Assembly (NCBI RefSeq): GCF_900143075.1
Contig: NZ_FRCY01000004.1
Span: 186,001 to 250,000, forward strand
DNA length: 64,000 bases
Reading direction: 5' to 3'
DNA from: Cyclobacterium lianum
GTDB lineage: Bacteria; Bacteroidota; Bacteroidia; Cytophagales; Cyclobacteriaceae
Positions within the stretch are counted from its first letter, which is position 1. Each line of letters starts with the position of its first letter. A program made the translations under genes and the position numbers. The notes beneath the pieces were generated by a model, which had not been told where the DNA came from, did no database searches, and saw only the letters and a list, made by a program, of their open reading frames with translations. Shown here one piece after another: positions 25,559 to 35,251 of the stretch.

Positions 25559-27613
25559 ATGGAAAAGCATCATCACGACAAACACGAACAACACCATGGG
25601 CATCATAGTGAACACGCTTCCGGGCCACAGGCAGGGAAGTCAAACCACGGTCATGGAGGGCATGGCCACCATAATCACCATGCCATGATGATAGAAGATT
25701 TCAAAAAGCGATTCTGGATTTCTCTGGCACTGACCCTTCCGGTTTTGGTACTTTCCCAAATGATCCAGCAGTGGCTGGGGTTTGAATGGACTTTCACCGG
25801 AGATCAATATGTCTTGTTTGCGCTTTCCTCGGTTATCTTTTTTTATGGAGGATGGCCATTTCTGAAGGGACTTTGGGATGAACTTAAGGATAAAAATCCC
25901 GGCATGATGACACTGATCGGAGTAGCGATCACTGTAGCTTATGTGTACAGCACGGCCGTTGTTTTTGGTCTGGATGGAATGGATTTTTACTGGGAACTTG
26001 CCACTTTGATCGTGGTCATGCTACTGGGACACTGGATAGAAATGAAATCGGTGATGGGAGCTTCACGGGCATTGGAGTTGCTCGTACAGATGATGCCTGC
26101 CGAAGCACACCTGGTCGAGGGGGATGATGTGCGGGAAGTAAGGGTAGACGAGTTGAAAAAAGACGACATCATCCTCATCAAGGCCAATGAAAAAATACCC
26201 GCAGATGGCCATGTGGTAGAGGGTGAAAGTTACCTCGATGAAAGCATGCTTACTGGTGAAAGCAAACCTGTAAAGAAGTCGAAAAACGACGAAGTAATCG
26301 GCGGTTCGGTAAATGGCAACCAATCCATTCGGGTAAAGGTAGTGAAAACAGGAAAAGAGAGTTACCTGAACAAAGTGATCGGGCTGGTAGAGGAAGCCCA
26401 GAAAGCCAAATCCAAAACCCAAAACCTGGCCAATGTTGCGGCGCGCTGGCTTACCTTCATTGCCATTGGCGCCGGTACAGCCACATTGATCGTATGGCTG
26501 AGCATGGGCAGGCCGTGGGATTTTGCGCTGGAACGCATGGTCACGGTCATGGTCATTTCTTGTCCCCATGCGCTGGGCCTGGCCATTCCACTCGTGGTAG
26601 CCATTTCCACCGCGGTATCAGCCGGAAACGGCCTGCTGATCAGAAATCGTACGGCTTTTGAAAATGCCCGCAAGATCACGGCTTTGGTGTTTGACAAAAC
26701 CGGAACATTAACGGAAGGAAATTTTGGGGTTTCCCGAATAGAGAGCCTATCGGACGCGCTCTCAAAAGAGGAAATGCTGACAGGAGCGGCGTCACTGGAA
26801 CAACAATCGGAGCATCCTATCGCACTAGGCATCGTAAAAGCAGCGAAAGAAAAGGAATTGAGTCTGAAAAAAACAGAAGACTTTGAGTCATTGACCGCCA
26901 CGGGAATACAGGGAAAAGTAGACGGTAAAACATGGAAAGTCGTGAGCCCGGGATACCTGAAGGAAAACGACATCAGCATCCCTGAAAAGGCCGGGTCTGA
27001 TGCCGCCGAAACCATTGTCTACGTACTGCAGGGAGATAAACTGGTTGGTTTTATTGCTTTATCTGACAAGATACGGGAAGAAAGCGCCAATGCGATTGAT
27101 ACCCTCAGAGAAAAAGGCATGAAGCTTTTCATGGCCACCGGCGATAATGAAAAAACCGCTAAAGCCGTAAGTGAAAAACTTGGACTGGACGGTTACTACA
27201 GCGAAGTCCGTCCCCATGAGAAGGTAGAGATCATCGAAAAACTGCAGCAGGAAGGGCATTTTGTAGCCATGACTGGTGATGGCGTAAACGACGCCCCTGC
27301 CCTGGCACAAGCCAACGTAGGAATCGCGGTGGGTTCCGGTACCGATATCGCGGCGGAGACAGCCGATATTGTCCTGGTGAATAGCAATCCGAAGGACATT
27401 GCGAACCTGGTCCTCTTTGGGAGGGCTACTTATAAGAAGATGATCCAGAATCTGGTATGGGCTACCGGCTACAACGCCGTTGCACTCCCCCTGGCCACGG
27501 GTTTTATTCCCGGCCTGGTAATCAGTCCCGCCATTGGTGCTGTATTTATGAGTTTGAGCACCATTATCGTAGCGATCAATGCGCAGCTACTGAAAGGGCA
27601 GATCAAACAGTAG
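25559..27613 (+). CDS. copB: CopB-type (P1B-3) copper-translocating P-type ATPase
   Basis: I place the start at the ATG at 25559; the frame is open from 25502 but the upstream part is not conserved-looking. The 684-residue protein begins with a long His-rich tail (MEKHHHDKHEQHHGHH and more) instead of HMA domains. It has eight predicted membrane helices, the ion-binding motif CPHALGLA (CPH rather than CPC, typical of P1B-3), the actuator TGES (LDESMLTGESKP), the phosphorylation site DKTGTLTEG, and the hinge MTGDGVNDAPALAQ. The His-rich tail and CPH motif point to Cu2+ or Ag+ export. It ends the copper island. Confidence 0.92.
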   Translation: MEKHHHDKHEQHHGHHSEHASGPQAGKSNHGHGGHGHHNHHAMMIEDFKKRFWISLALTLPVLVLSQMIQQWLGFEWTFTGDQYVLFALSSVIFFYGGWPFLKGLWDELKDKNPGMMTLIGVAITVAYVYSTAVVFGLDGMDFYWELATLIVVMLLGHWIEMKSVMGASRALELLVQMMPAEAHLVEGDDVREVRVDELKKDDIILIKANEKIPADGHVVEGESYLDESMLTGESKPVKKSKNDEVIGGSVNGNQSIRVKVVKTGKESYLNKVIGLVEEAQKAKSKTQNLANVAARWLTFIAIGAGTATLIVWLSMGRPWDFALERMVTVMVISCPHALGLAIPLVVAISTAVSAGNGLLIRNRTAFENARKITALVFDKTGTLTEGNFGVSRIESLSDALSKEEMLTGAASLEQQSEHPIALGIVKAAKEKELSLKKTEDFESLTATGIQGKVDGKTWKVVSPGYLKENDISIPEKAGSDAAETIVYVLQGDKLVGFIALSDKIREESANAIDTLREKGMKLFMATGDNEKTAKAVSEKLGLDGYYSEVRPHEKVEIIEKLQQEGHFVAMTGDGVNDAPALAQANVGIAVGSGTDIAAETADIVLVNSNPKDIANLVLFGRATYKKMIQNLVWATGYNAVALPLATGFIPGLVISPAIGAVFMSLSTIIVAINAQLLKGQIKQ

Positions 27614-27837
27614 GAAGCCGAATGATCTGGAAATTGATCAACGGCCATTTGCTCAGGCAGTCGGAGTTGAAGGTATTAATTAAATCCGTTGTGGGCAGGG
27701 TAACCGAAGGCAGCGTTGGGAGAAGCATTTTAAACGTTTCAAATGATGGGAAGCCCTCAATCTTCCCTTATTATGGCCAAAGAAGTTTCCCCGGACACGC
27801 CAATGAATGATATTCCAGCAAGATGAATCAAATCTAC

Positions 27838-29085
27838 TTATCTCCCCGTTACCTCCCGGATCACACGCAGCCAGTTTAAACCAAGGATCTTTTTGATTCG
27901 CTTTTCGCTGTAGCCCACCCGTTGCATCGCCATGGTAATTTGGGGAAAATCGCTGATGTCTTTGATTTCGCGCGGCAGCTCAGGCCCCCCATCTAAATCG
28001 GAGCCTATCGCAATATGGTCCTCCCCCACTAAATTTACACCATAATCAATCACTTTAGCTAGCTGATCCACGTGCATCCAATACTCATCGGGAATCTCCC
28101 CGGTAAAATTCAGAGGAACCTCTGTCCGCAGTTCCTCGTCCACTTCTCCTATGGTATTCAATTCAGCGCTATGAACGGAGGCCGGCGTGGTCTCCTTGGT
28201 GTCTGTCTGCCATTCAAAGTATTTTGGGTTGTTAAACAGGCTGCCAAAGTGAATTCCGATAACTCCCCCTTTTTCCGCCAGAGCTTTTGCCGCTTCGTCG
28301 GTAATACAGCGCGGATGAGGTACGATGCCGTAAAAGCCTCCGTGACTGTAGATTACAGGGGCTTTACTTGCCTCTACGGATTGCAGGATAGCGTCGTTGG
28401 AAGCATGGGCAACATTAATGACCATGCCAAGTCGATTCATTTCGGCAATGATCTCCTTTCCAAGCCCGTTAATCCCCCCCCAACGACTCACATCGTTGCA
28501 GGTATCAATAAAGGCATTGGTGGTATTGTGGGCCGTGAGCTGCATGGACCGAAGGCCTAACCGATAAAGTGCCCGGAGCAGGTTGATATCACCGTCCAGG
28601 TCAAAAGGGCCTTCCAAATCCAGAAAAGCCGCAATTTTTCCTTTCTTACTGATGCGTTCTATATCAGAAGCGGTGAGGGCCAGCTCGATTACCGCGTTGT
28701 TTTTCTCAATCTGGTCCAGCGCCAGATTCACCACCCGAAAAGTGTTTTTGGTTTCGAACCTGCCGGGATAATAATGTTCAGGGGTATATACGGTAAAAAA
28801 CATCGCATCCACTCCACCTTCCTTGGCCCTTGGGAGATCGACGGTTCCATCTTTATAGCGCTGACCGATATCGGTTCCCATCAGTAGCTCTCTGGTCATG
28901 ACATGTGTATGTCCATCCATCACCAGTGCTTTTCGATGCAGTTCAGGCATCTGATCATCCTGTAGGAACAAAGAATGATTGTCTACTGCCACAGGGGCGG
29001 ATAACAGGGATTCTAATGGAAAAACACTACCTGCTAATGGCAACATTGTTAAGCGCTTAATAAGGTCTCTGCGTTTAATTCGCAT
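27838..29085 (-). CDS. Membrane dipeptidase (peptidase M19) family protein
   Basis: The 415-residue protein has an N-terminal signal of the Tat-like kind (MRIKRRDLIKRLTMLPLAGS). The M19 barrel is recognisable from DGHTHVM (residues 56-62), AAFLDLEGPFDLDGD, INVAHASNDAILQSVEASKA and PVIYSHGGF, and IAIGSDLDGG near the end. The usual first zinc motif of M19 is His-x-Asp; here it is HTH, so one ligand differs. The enzyme would hydrolyse dipeptides or related amides at the cell surface. It is convergent with the copper ATPase gene. Confidence 0.85.
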   Translation of the reverse strand: MRIKRRDLIKRLTMLPLAGSVFPLESLLSAPVAVDNHSLFLQDDQMPELHRKALVMDGHTHVMTRELLMGTDIGQRYKDGTVDLPRAKEGGVDAMFFTVYTPEHYYPGRFETKNTFRVVNLALDQIEKNNAVIELALTASDIERISKKGKIAAFLDLEGPFDLDGDINLLRALYRLGLRSMQLTAHNTTNAFIDTCNDVSRWGGINGLGKEIIAEMNRLGMVINVAHASNDAILQSVEASKAPVIYSHGGFYGIVPHPRCITDEAAKALAEKGGVIGIHFGSLFNNPKYFEWQTDTKETTPASVHSAELNTIGEVDEELRTEVPLNFTGEIPDEYWMHVDQLAKVIDYGVNLVGEDHIAIGSDLDGGPELPREIKDISDFPQITMAMQRVGYSEKRIKKILGLNWLRVIREVTGR

Positions 29086-29235
29086 ATTCTTTCATTTTAA
29101 ATTCATTTATCGGAATTTGGGTCTCCTTTCTTCGTGCCTATTGGCTCTCCCACCAAAATAACCGCTTAATTCGTTAACTCTAATTATCGGTTCGCACCGG
29201 TGTACATGAGTCTCCCTCACATTCAAGACTGAAGC

Positions 29236-30602
29236 CTAAGAGTCAAAACCCCGGATATAAGGACGACTTGGCGGCCGTTCCCCTTTGTTAAACTGTGCTC
29301 CGCGAGTAGGGCGATAGGTCATGTTCATGTAGGGTGTCTCTATTGGTCGTCCGACGGCCGTGTAAACGCCGTTATCCCAGTTTGATTCCATATAATGGTT
29401 TGTAATCCCACTTGACAAGAGCAACCTCTCTGCATGAAAGGGTTCCGATTTGGTCACCATCATCTCTGTGATCCAGTGGGGTTGGGCGTTTGAAGCGTGG
29501 TACTGATCGAAAGGGCCGGCCCAGCCCAGCATAGAAATAATCGTCGGCTCATGCTGCCCTTCGATTTCTCCGGCGTAGGTCCAACCGACACCCCGACCCG
29601 ATATTACAGCCGCATTTGTTCCATCATTATATTCCACCAAACATATATTTGCCTGCTCATTTTGCTGGAAATGTCCTGACGGTAGTTCAAATTTTTTGGC
29701 CACTGATTCAATAAGCTTGGTGGCCCAGGGATTGCGTTCTACCCAGTTCCAGGTTTCAGGCCCCCTGATGGATTGCACCGACCTGACTCCGGTCTCCCCA
29801 CCCTTTCGACGCTCTACAAAGGCCTGAAGTACGTCAATACAATGGAAAATCCCACCTTCGTCCCCTGCTCCTCCAAGTACAATTGAATGCTTTATGGGTG
29901 TATCGTTGTCGAGTTCTTTCTCCGGTTTTCGGTAGTAGACGGGTATGGAGGAACCTCCGGTCAACGGAAAGTTGAGCTCACGGGATTTGTCAAACATCCA
30001 TTTGGACTCATCCCAATTGTAAGAGAGGTGTTTGTCATTAAAGACGGGTACTGACCTTTTACTCTGCTCGAAAACCTGCATTACCTGGTTGTAGATTTGC
30101 CAGCGCGGCAAAAGCCAATGTCCCTTCAAATCCTTTGGATAGTCCCCGTGTTCTCCCACGATGACCACACCGTCCACCGCAAGTTCATTCCCTCCTAGCG
30201 TAACGGCCTCCCTTACTGTTTTAAAGACCGGAATGCCTTTCGCTTTTGCAACTTTCTGGCCCAGTACACTTTCCTCATGCTGATGCATGTATATAGCGGC
30301 AACATCCACTCTGGAAGGAGTATATGCACCCTGCCACCAATACCCGTCTATCAGCTTGGTAACAATCCAATCTGCATGCGATCGGGTAGCCCCCCAATAG
30401 CTGACCAAAACGGCGATAGGGGGGGTTTTTCTACTGTCTGCGCAACAGTCCCGGAGGTGATACCGGTCAAAGTCGCCAAACCTACCATTCCGGTTATTCC
30501 CAGCATCTCACGCCGGGTCAGGGCCCTGTTTGTTTGCGAAAAATTAGTTAATGCGGATAAATGTTCTGTGTTAGCAGTATTTTCGGATTGTTTTTTGGCC
30601 AT
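29236..30602 (-). pseudogene. Tat-signal secreted protein (Gfo/Idh/MocA-like?), frameshifted in a C7 run
   Basis: The gene starts at 30602 with a Tat signal (ALTRREMLGITGMVGLATL). After VEKPP the frame is lost at a run of seven C (plus-strand G 30419-30425). Two bases fewer or one more restores IAVLVSYWGATRSHADWIVT, which continues as the long frame ending at 29236 (IPVFKTVREAVTLGG; SYNWDESKWMFDKSREL; RSVQSIRGPETWNWVERNP). The general pattern resembles secreted oxidoreductase-like proteins of Bacteroidota and Planctomycetes, but I am not sure of the family. The lesion may be real, phase-variable or a sequencing error. Confidence 0.7.
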
Positions 30603-30912
30603 AATTTTTAATTTGCGTTTGGTAAAATTAACCAGGCACCCTCACCAATCAATACAAATTTACGCATTTAATAAACAAGGTTATCCTTCCTATTAATTGT
30701 TTTACAGATTGTTAGTCCTTTATCAGTAAGGTTGGGAACCTTAGTTAATCCTGTGGAATTATAGGGTCATTTTCAGGAAAATTTTCCTATTAATCCAAAT
30801 TTGAAGGTATGTCTCACCATCAACAGGTACGCCGGACAATGGCCCCCATCTTTGAAGGTAACACATTCCATACATTTTATTAAATTTGTTCCTAACTACA
30901 TACCATTATCCC
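30603..30912. other. Intergenic region between divergent genes
   Basis: About 310 bases of AT-rich sequence separate the divergent Tat-signal gene and the GH16-like gene. I see no hairpin, repeat or gene. Promoters for both directions should lie here, but no box matches the consensus well. Confidence 0.4.
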
Positions 30913-31806
30913 ATGAAACCATCCATTTTACTGGCCATATTGTTTCTTATTCCTTTGGTGACCATTTCCCAAACCGGCAAGTACCACGATCCTTTTACCG
31001 AAGATTTTTCAGATTCGACTTCGGCGTATTTCAGGTATGGCTCTACCGGTAACAAAACGGATTTTAAATACAAGTTGGGAGTGAGTTCTCCTACCGAAAA
31101 AAATACCAAAATCCTTTCCTTCAAAATAGATCCCACAGATAGTGCCGGTGCCGGTCGCGGACCAGAAATTATCTCCAGAAAATTTACCCATTTTGGTACT
31201 TATTCGGCCAGACTTAAGGTCCCGGAAGTAAAAGATATCCAACCGAATGTTGGTGCAGTAGTAGGGTATTTTACTTATCATGTGGACAGCATTCCCGGCT
31301 TGAGTGAAATTGACTTTGAGTGGCTACTTGCAGACCCGAGTATTATCTACGTGGGCACCTGGACGGGTCATAATGGAGAACTCAAAAGAGTTGGAAGAAT
31401 CATCAATATGGCTGAAGGGCTCATCTATAGCACAGTTTACCGGGAGGATCACAATGAGATCCGTGAAGCACTTACCGGAATGCAAAATCAGCCCGGGCAG
31501 ATTCCCGCCCTGGAAGGCTTCGATGCCTCCAAACAGTTTTATACGTATGGATTCGACTGGTATCCGGACCGCATACGCTGGTGGATGCTGCATCCGGTAA
31601 GCGGAGAAAAAATAACACTCTGGGATTATCAGGGCACTGAAAGGGGAATACCCCAACACCGAAGTCGATATAGAATGAATTTCTGGCATACCGACAACTG
31701 GTCGGTGCATACCAATCCGCTTTCTACCGAAAAACCGCTGCACCCCTATGAACTGGAGGTGGATTGGATGTCGTATGAGCCTTTTGAAGATACTTCTAAA
31801 CAGTAG
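30913..31806 (+). CDS. GH16-like secreted glycoside hydrolase
   Basis: I chose the ATG at 30913, which starts a clean signal peptide (MKPSILLAILFLIPLVTISQ); the upstream ATG-like codon at 30886 is less likely. The 297-residue product has the concanavalin-like fold of family 16, with the catalytic motif EIDFEWL at about residues 129-135 (E-x-D-x-E), preceded by FGTYSARLKVP and followed by FYTYGFDWYPDRIRWWM. Such enzymes cleave beta-1,3 or beta-1,3-1,4 glucans and algal galactans. It is directly followed by an alpha/beta hydrolase gene, which supports polysaccharide processing. Confidence 0.82.
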   Translation: MKPSILLAILFLIPLVTISQTGKYHDPFTEDFSDSTSAYFRYGSTGNKTDFKYKLGVSSPTEKNTKILSFKIDPTDSAGAGRGPEIISRKFTHFGTYSARLKVPEVKDIQPNVGAVVGYFTYHVDSIPGLSEIDFEWLLADPSIIYVGTWTGHNGELKRVGRIINMAEGLIYSTVYREDHNEIREALTGMQNQPGQIPALEGFDASKQFYTYGFDWYPDRIRWWMLHPVSGEKITLWDYQGTERGIPQHRSRYRMNFWHTDNWSVHTNPLSTEKPLHPYELEVDWMSYEPFEDTSKQ

Positions 31807-32703
31807 ATGATGAAATACTTATTCTTATTGGTCCTTACGCTTTTATTATTCCTACCCGGAATAGCACAGCAAAGCAACAAAGTCATGGGGCTTTTCCCCG
31901 AGGGCACTATCCTGCATGGCGACCTGCCTTATCAAAACGATACATTAAAAAAGCACTTGCTGGATATTTACCTGCCTGCCGGGACTCAGGAGAAAGTTCC
32001 CCTGGTCATTTTCATTCATGGAGGCGGCTGGCTAAGCAATGATAAATATGCAGACATGGGCTATATGAAAAACACGGTCGCTGAAATTGTCAGTAGCGGC
32101 TATGCATTGGCCTCCATCGATTACCGTTACAGTACCCAGGCAGTTTTTCCGGCGCAATTACAGGACTGCAATGCCGCCATTTCGTTCTTATACGATCATG
32201 CCGCGCAATATGGCTTTGACAGGGACCGGTTTGCTTTGATGGGCTTTTCAGCGGGAGGCCACCTCGCAGCGATGGTGGGGCTTTCCAAAAACAATTCCGT
32301 GCATAATTTTTCTATTCCTGGTTCCAGTAGGGATTTCGAATTGCGTGCAGTTATTGATTTTTACGGACCCAGCGACCTCACCCTCTTCCCGGGCGCTGCT
32401 GACGCCAGGTCACCAGAAGGATTACTGATAGGTGCTGCCCCTCTGGATCGGCCGGACCTGGCAAAAATAGCCAGCCCGGTCACTTATGTAGATGAAGGGG
32501 ATCCGCCATTTCTGATCATCCACGGGGAGGCTGATGAGCTGGTATCTGCTGCACATTCGCGATTGCTTCATTCATGGTTGAAAATTAAAGGCGTTCCCAC
32601 TGAGCTGATCATTGTGGAGGATGCCCCCCATTTCGGACCCATGTTCGATGTCGATGAAATCCGGACTAAAGTAATGGAGTTTTTAGCCAGAGAGTTGGAT
32701 TGA
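31807..32703 (+). CDS. Secreted alpha/beta hydrolase (esterase/lipase, BD-FAE-like)
   Basis: The 298-residue protein has a signal peptide (MKYLFLLVLTLLLFLPGIAQ). The fold motifs are an oxyanion hole (VIFIHGGGW), nucleophile elbow GFSAGGH (about residues 146-152), acid loop HGEADELV and catalytic His in EDAPHFG. This matches carbohydrate esterases of the feruloyl/acetyl-esterase type. Its start codon touches the stop of the GH16-like gene, so the pair is an operon and the enzyme probably removes side groups from a glycan. Confidence 0.88.
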   Translation: MMKYLFLLVLTLLLFLPGIAQQSNKVMGLFPEGTILHGDLPYQNDTLKKHLLDIYLPAGTQEKVPLVIFIHGGGWLSNDKYADMGYMKNTVAEIVSSGYALASIDYRYSTQAVFPAQLQDCNAAISFLYDHAAQYGFDRDRFALMGFSAGGHLAAMVGLSKNNSVHNFSIPGSSRDFELRAVIDFYGPSDLTLFPGAADARSPEGLLIGAAPLDRPDLAKIASPVTYVDEGDPPFLIIHGEADELVSAAHSRLLHSWLKIKGVPTELIIVEDAPHFGPMFDVDEIRTKVMEFLARELD

Positions 32704-32863
32704 AACCGACCCGATAGGATTCTGCGACGCTGATCTGAATACCAGGCGAAATTTAGTTCCCGATAGCGATACAGGCCTTCCAGGTTATATCGAGGTGCAA
32801 CAGCCCATGTATAAACCTGAACGTTGGCTAAAAACAGAGTCAATACATCAAACTTCTATTTAA
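32702..32863 (+). other. Possible 3' remnant of a lost gene
   Basis: Directly behind the hydrolase stop, one frame without a start codon reads ETDPIGFCDADLNTRRNLVP, then TGLPGYIEVQQPMYKPERWL and ends at 32861-32863. The text looks like genuine protein but I cannot place it. It could be the tail of a deleted gene. Confidence 0.25.
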
Positions 32864-33160
32864 ACTTTATGACTTAAAGTCAGAATTGTTAACTATAATT
32901 CATATAACTGATAATCAGTCTCTAAATTGGAGTCAACGGTAGTTTTGATTCAGGCGAGAAAACTTCAATATTCTGTGCACTTTTGTTTTTTCCAAACCAT
33001 GAAGGTCCGGCTCCCAGGGCCCGGAAGAAAAAACCACCTCAATGGACTTGATGGAACATTGAATAAAAGCAAGGGAGATCGAGGAAAAATAGTTGGCCGG
33101 TTTCCTTCAAAATCATCTCCTGCAACATTGCGGATTTCTGATAGGATATCGGTAAACAAA

Positions 33161-33302
33161 CGTACATGGAAAAAACCGTCGAGGTACCAAAGACCTCAAC
33201 CGTTATAGACATTGACCTTTGGGGTTTTCCCAACCCCGAAGGTCTTTTCGCTGACGTACACGGAAAAAACCGTCGAGGTAGCAAAGACCTCAACAGTTAT
33301 AG
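33161..33302. repeat. Pair of 48-bp direct repeats flanking a hairpin
   Basis: The copies at 33161-33208 and 33255-33302 differ at three of 48 positions. Each contains a small dyad GAGGT...ACCTC. Between them, 33214-33244 forms a 13-bp hairpin (GACCTT-T-GGGGTT / AACCCC-G-AAGGTC, with one T-G pair). The set looks like a REP-type intergenic element. The gap 32864-33160 shows nothing else that I can name. Confidence 0.8.
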
Positions 33303-33308
33303 CTACAG

Positions 33309-33740
33309 TTATTTATCTTCCCTCACGCCAGCATAGGTTTGCCGGATGATCTTGCCATTGCGAATAATAAAAGTGTCCGTAGCGTAGGTAAGATTGAATG
33401 CTGGTGTATCGGCCTCCCAAAGGATGTATCCAACATCCTGAACCGCCAGACTTTCCGTCAGCGTCAGTGTGGCTTCCCCTGCTGGAAAGGCTTTGAACGC
33501 ATTGACAAAGTTCTCCCTGATCTCCTGTAGTCCCCTGTACGTACCGTTTGGGGTAATCAGAATGGACTCTTCTGTATAATCTTCCATGACCCCTTCCAGA
33601 TCGTTTTCTACAAAGGTCTTCCAGTGGTGGTCCAAAACCTCCTGGGTGCTGCTTTCATCGATTTCTCCACCAGGCGAAGACGGCGTGCATGCAATTGCCA
33701 GCAGGCCAACAAATAAAACTAGGGTAAAATACTTTTTCAT
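33309..33740 (-). CDS. SnoaL/NTF2-like (DUF4440-type) lipoprotein
   Basis: The 143-residue protein has a lipoprotein signal (LVLFVGLLAIAC, Cys at residue 18) followed by a SnoaL-like fold: STQEVLDHHWKTFVENDLEG, ESILITPNGTYRGLQEIREN and IIRNGKIIRQTYAGV. NTF2-like domains of this sort bind small molecules or have weak isomerase or hydrolase activity; no reaction can be assigned. It stands alone, with the repeat element just downstream. Confidence 0.8.
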   Translation of the reverse strand: MKKYFTLVLFVGLLAIACTPSSPGGEIDESSTQEVLDHHWKTFVENDLEGVMEDYTEESILITPNGTYRGLQEIRENFVNAFKAFPAGEATLTLTESLAVQDVGYILWEADTPAFNLTYATDTFIIRNGKIIRQTYAGVREDK

Positions 33741-33966
33741 GGTACAAGGTTTTTAATCCGAATATAGGAATTTTCCCTAAGGGAAATAGGGATAGGCACA
33801 ATTATTCCTTATTCCAATAAATACTTCTTATGAAAATTAAGCTTTAACAAATAAAAATTGCGTAAATGACTTTTTATTGCCAAACACAGTTATTGGGTAG
33901 ACGCAATTTGTGCTTTTGTAAGTTTTGGCATACTGCTCTGGCTGCCTTGTGAAGTTTGTTGCTATT

Positions 33967-35226
33967 TCAGGGATGTACCTTCCAGTGCTTGTCTGCAAAA
34001 TTAAAATATTGGTGCATGTCATAAGGCAGCATGCCATGTCCCCCACTCCTTACATGGTACCCGATATCTCCCATCACTGGTTGGTCTACATCCGGTTGCT
34101 CATTTACCGGCATGCCGGTTTTGCCAAATAATTGATATACGGGATTGGAATATAGCCCACTAAGGAACTCTCCCTTCGGATCTGCCCATCGGTCATCCAC
34201 CCCACTGGCAATATATACGGGACGTGGCGCCATCAGCGCTATCAGTTGGTGCTGATCTACGGGTAAAGCATCCTCATTTTCGTTGTAGTGATCAAATTTT
34301 CCGGCAAACCAATGCGGAAAGACCCGGTTGATCCTCCCTACCGTCTCTCCATACCTCCGCCTGGATAATGCTGCACCACCGCATCCGGAGTTGTTTGAGA
34401 TCACCATGGCAAAGCGCGTGTCAATCGCTCCAGCCCAAAGGGCTGCTTTCCCCAGACGGCTATGGCCCAATACGGCCACCTTTTCCCCATCTACCTCCCT
34501 AAGGGTCTCCAGGTAGTCCATCACCCTGGACAATCCCCAGGCCCAGGCAGCCACGGCTCCCCACGAATTTTCGTTTCGTTCTTCCTGGTAAAGTGCATGT
34601 ACTCCGTTTTCAAAACCATCGTCAAAATCAGGGTCCAATTCTCCATAGTACAGGGTTGCTATTCCATAACCCCTGTTGATGGCTTCTTCTACTGCCCAAT
34701 TCTCCCGTCTCTTTCCCCTTCCTTTTTCTGAAGCCCTGTTATCAGAGGAGCCATAGGTTTCATTGTTTCTGATCCAGGCATCGGTAACCCTGATGGCCTG
34801 GTGTTCGGACAAAGTATGGTTACCATAAAAGTTAAGTCCTAAAAATACTGGTGACCGAGAACTCGATTTGGGAAGGTATATTAACACATAAATATCCACT
34901 TGTTTTCCCTGCCGGATCAGAGAAAGCTTCACTTCTTTTCTGATGGCCTTTCCCCCAACAGCATTTTGCTTCTCGGAAATAATTTCTGTCTTCATTTCAC
35001 CATCCCAAGCCGGACTAATGCCATATACTTCTGTTTCGAAATACCTTAAAGTTTCGACACGCTTTTTTTCCCAGTCCGCCAGACTGTTTACCTTTTCCCC
35101 GTTTTCAAAGGCCAAAGGATCAGGCAACTGATAATCAGGAACTTTTGATTCATCGTAATTGGGTATGAATTCCTGTGCAAAAAGAAGGGAGGGGAAAATT
35201 AATAGTAAAAGGCAAATGGATCTCAT
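33967..35226 (-). CDS. Secreted glucuronoyl-esterase-like (CE15) hydrolase
   Basis: I place the start at 35226, where MRSICLLLLIFPSLLFAQ forms a signal peptide; the frame is open to 35250. The 419-residue product has the CE15 layout: LADWEKKRVETLRYFETEVYG near the start, LNFYGNHTL, the nucleophile motif GHSRLGKAA (about residues 257-265), NSGCGGAALSRRRYGE, and a late His in RSGGHGMLPYD. CE15 enzymes cleave ester bonds between glucuronoxylan and lignin; bacterial relatives vary. It follows another esterase gene with one base between them. Confidence 0.82.
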   Translation of the reverse strand: MRSICLLLLIFPSLLFAQEFIPNYDESKVPDYQLPDPLAFENGEKVNSLADWEKKRVETLRYFETEVYGISPAWDGEMKTEIISEKQNAVGGKAIRKEVKLSLIRQGKQVDIYVLIYLPKSSSRSPVFLGLNFYGNHTLSEHQAIRVTDAWIRNNETYGSSDNRASEKGRGKRRENWAVEEAINRGYGIATLYYGELDPDFDDGFENGVHALYQEERNENSWGAVAAWAWGLSRVMDYLETLREVDGEKVAVLGHSRLGKAALWAGAIDTRFAMVISNNSGCGGAALSRRRYGETVGRINRVFPHWFAGKFDHYNENEDALPVDQHQLIALMAPRPVYIASGVDDRWADPKGEFLSGLYSNPVYQLFGKTGMPVNEQPDVDQPVMGDIGYHVRSGGHGMLPYDMHQYFNFADKHWKVHP

Positions 35227-35251
35227 GTCATTTGGGTTTATTTTTCCCAAT

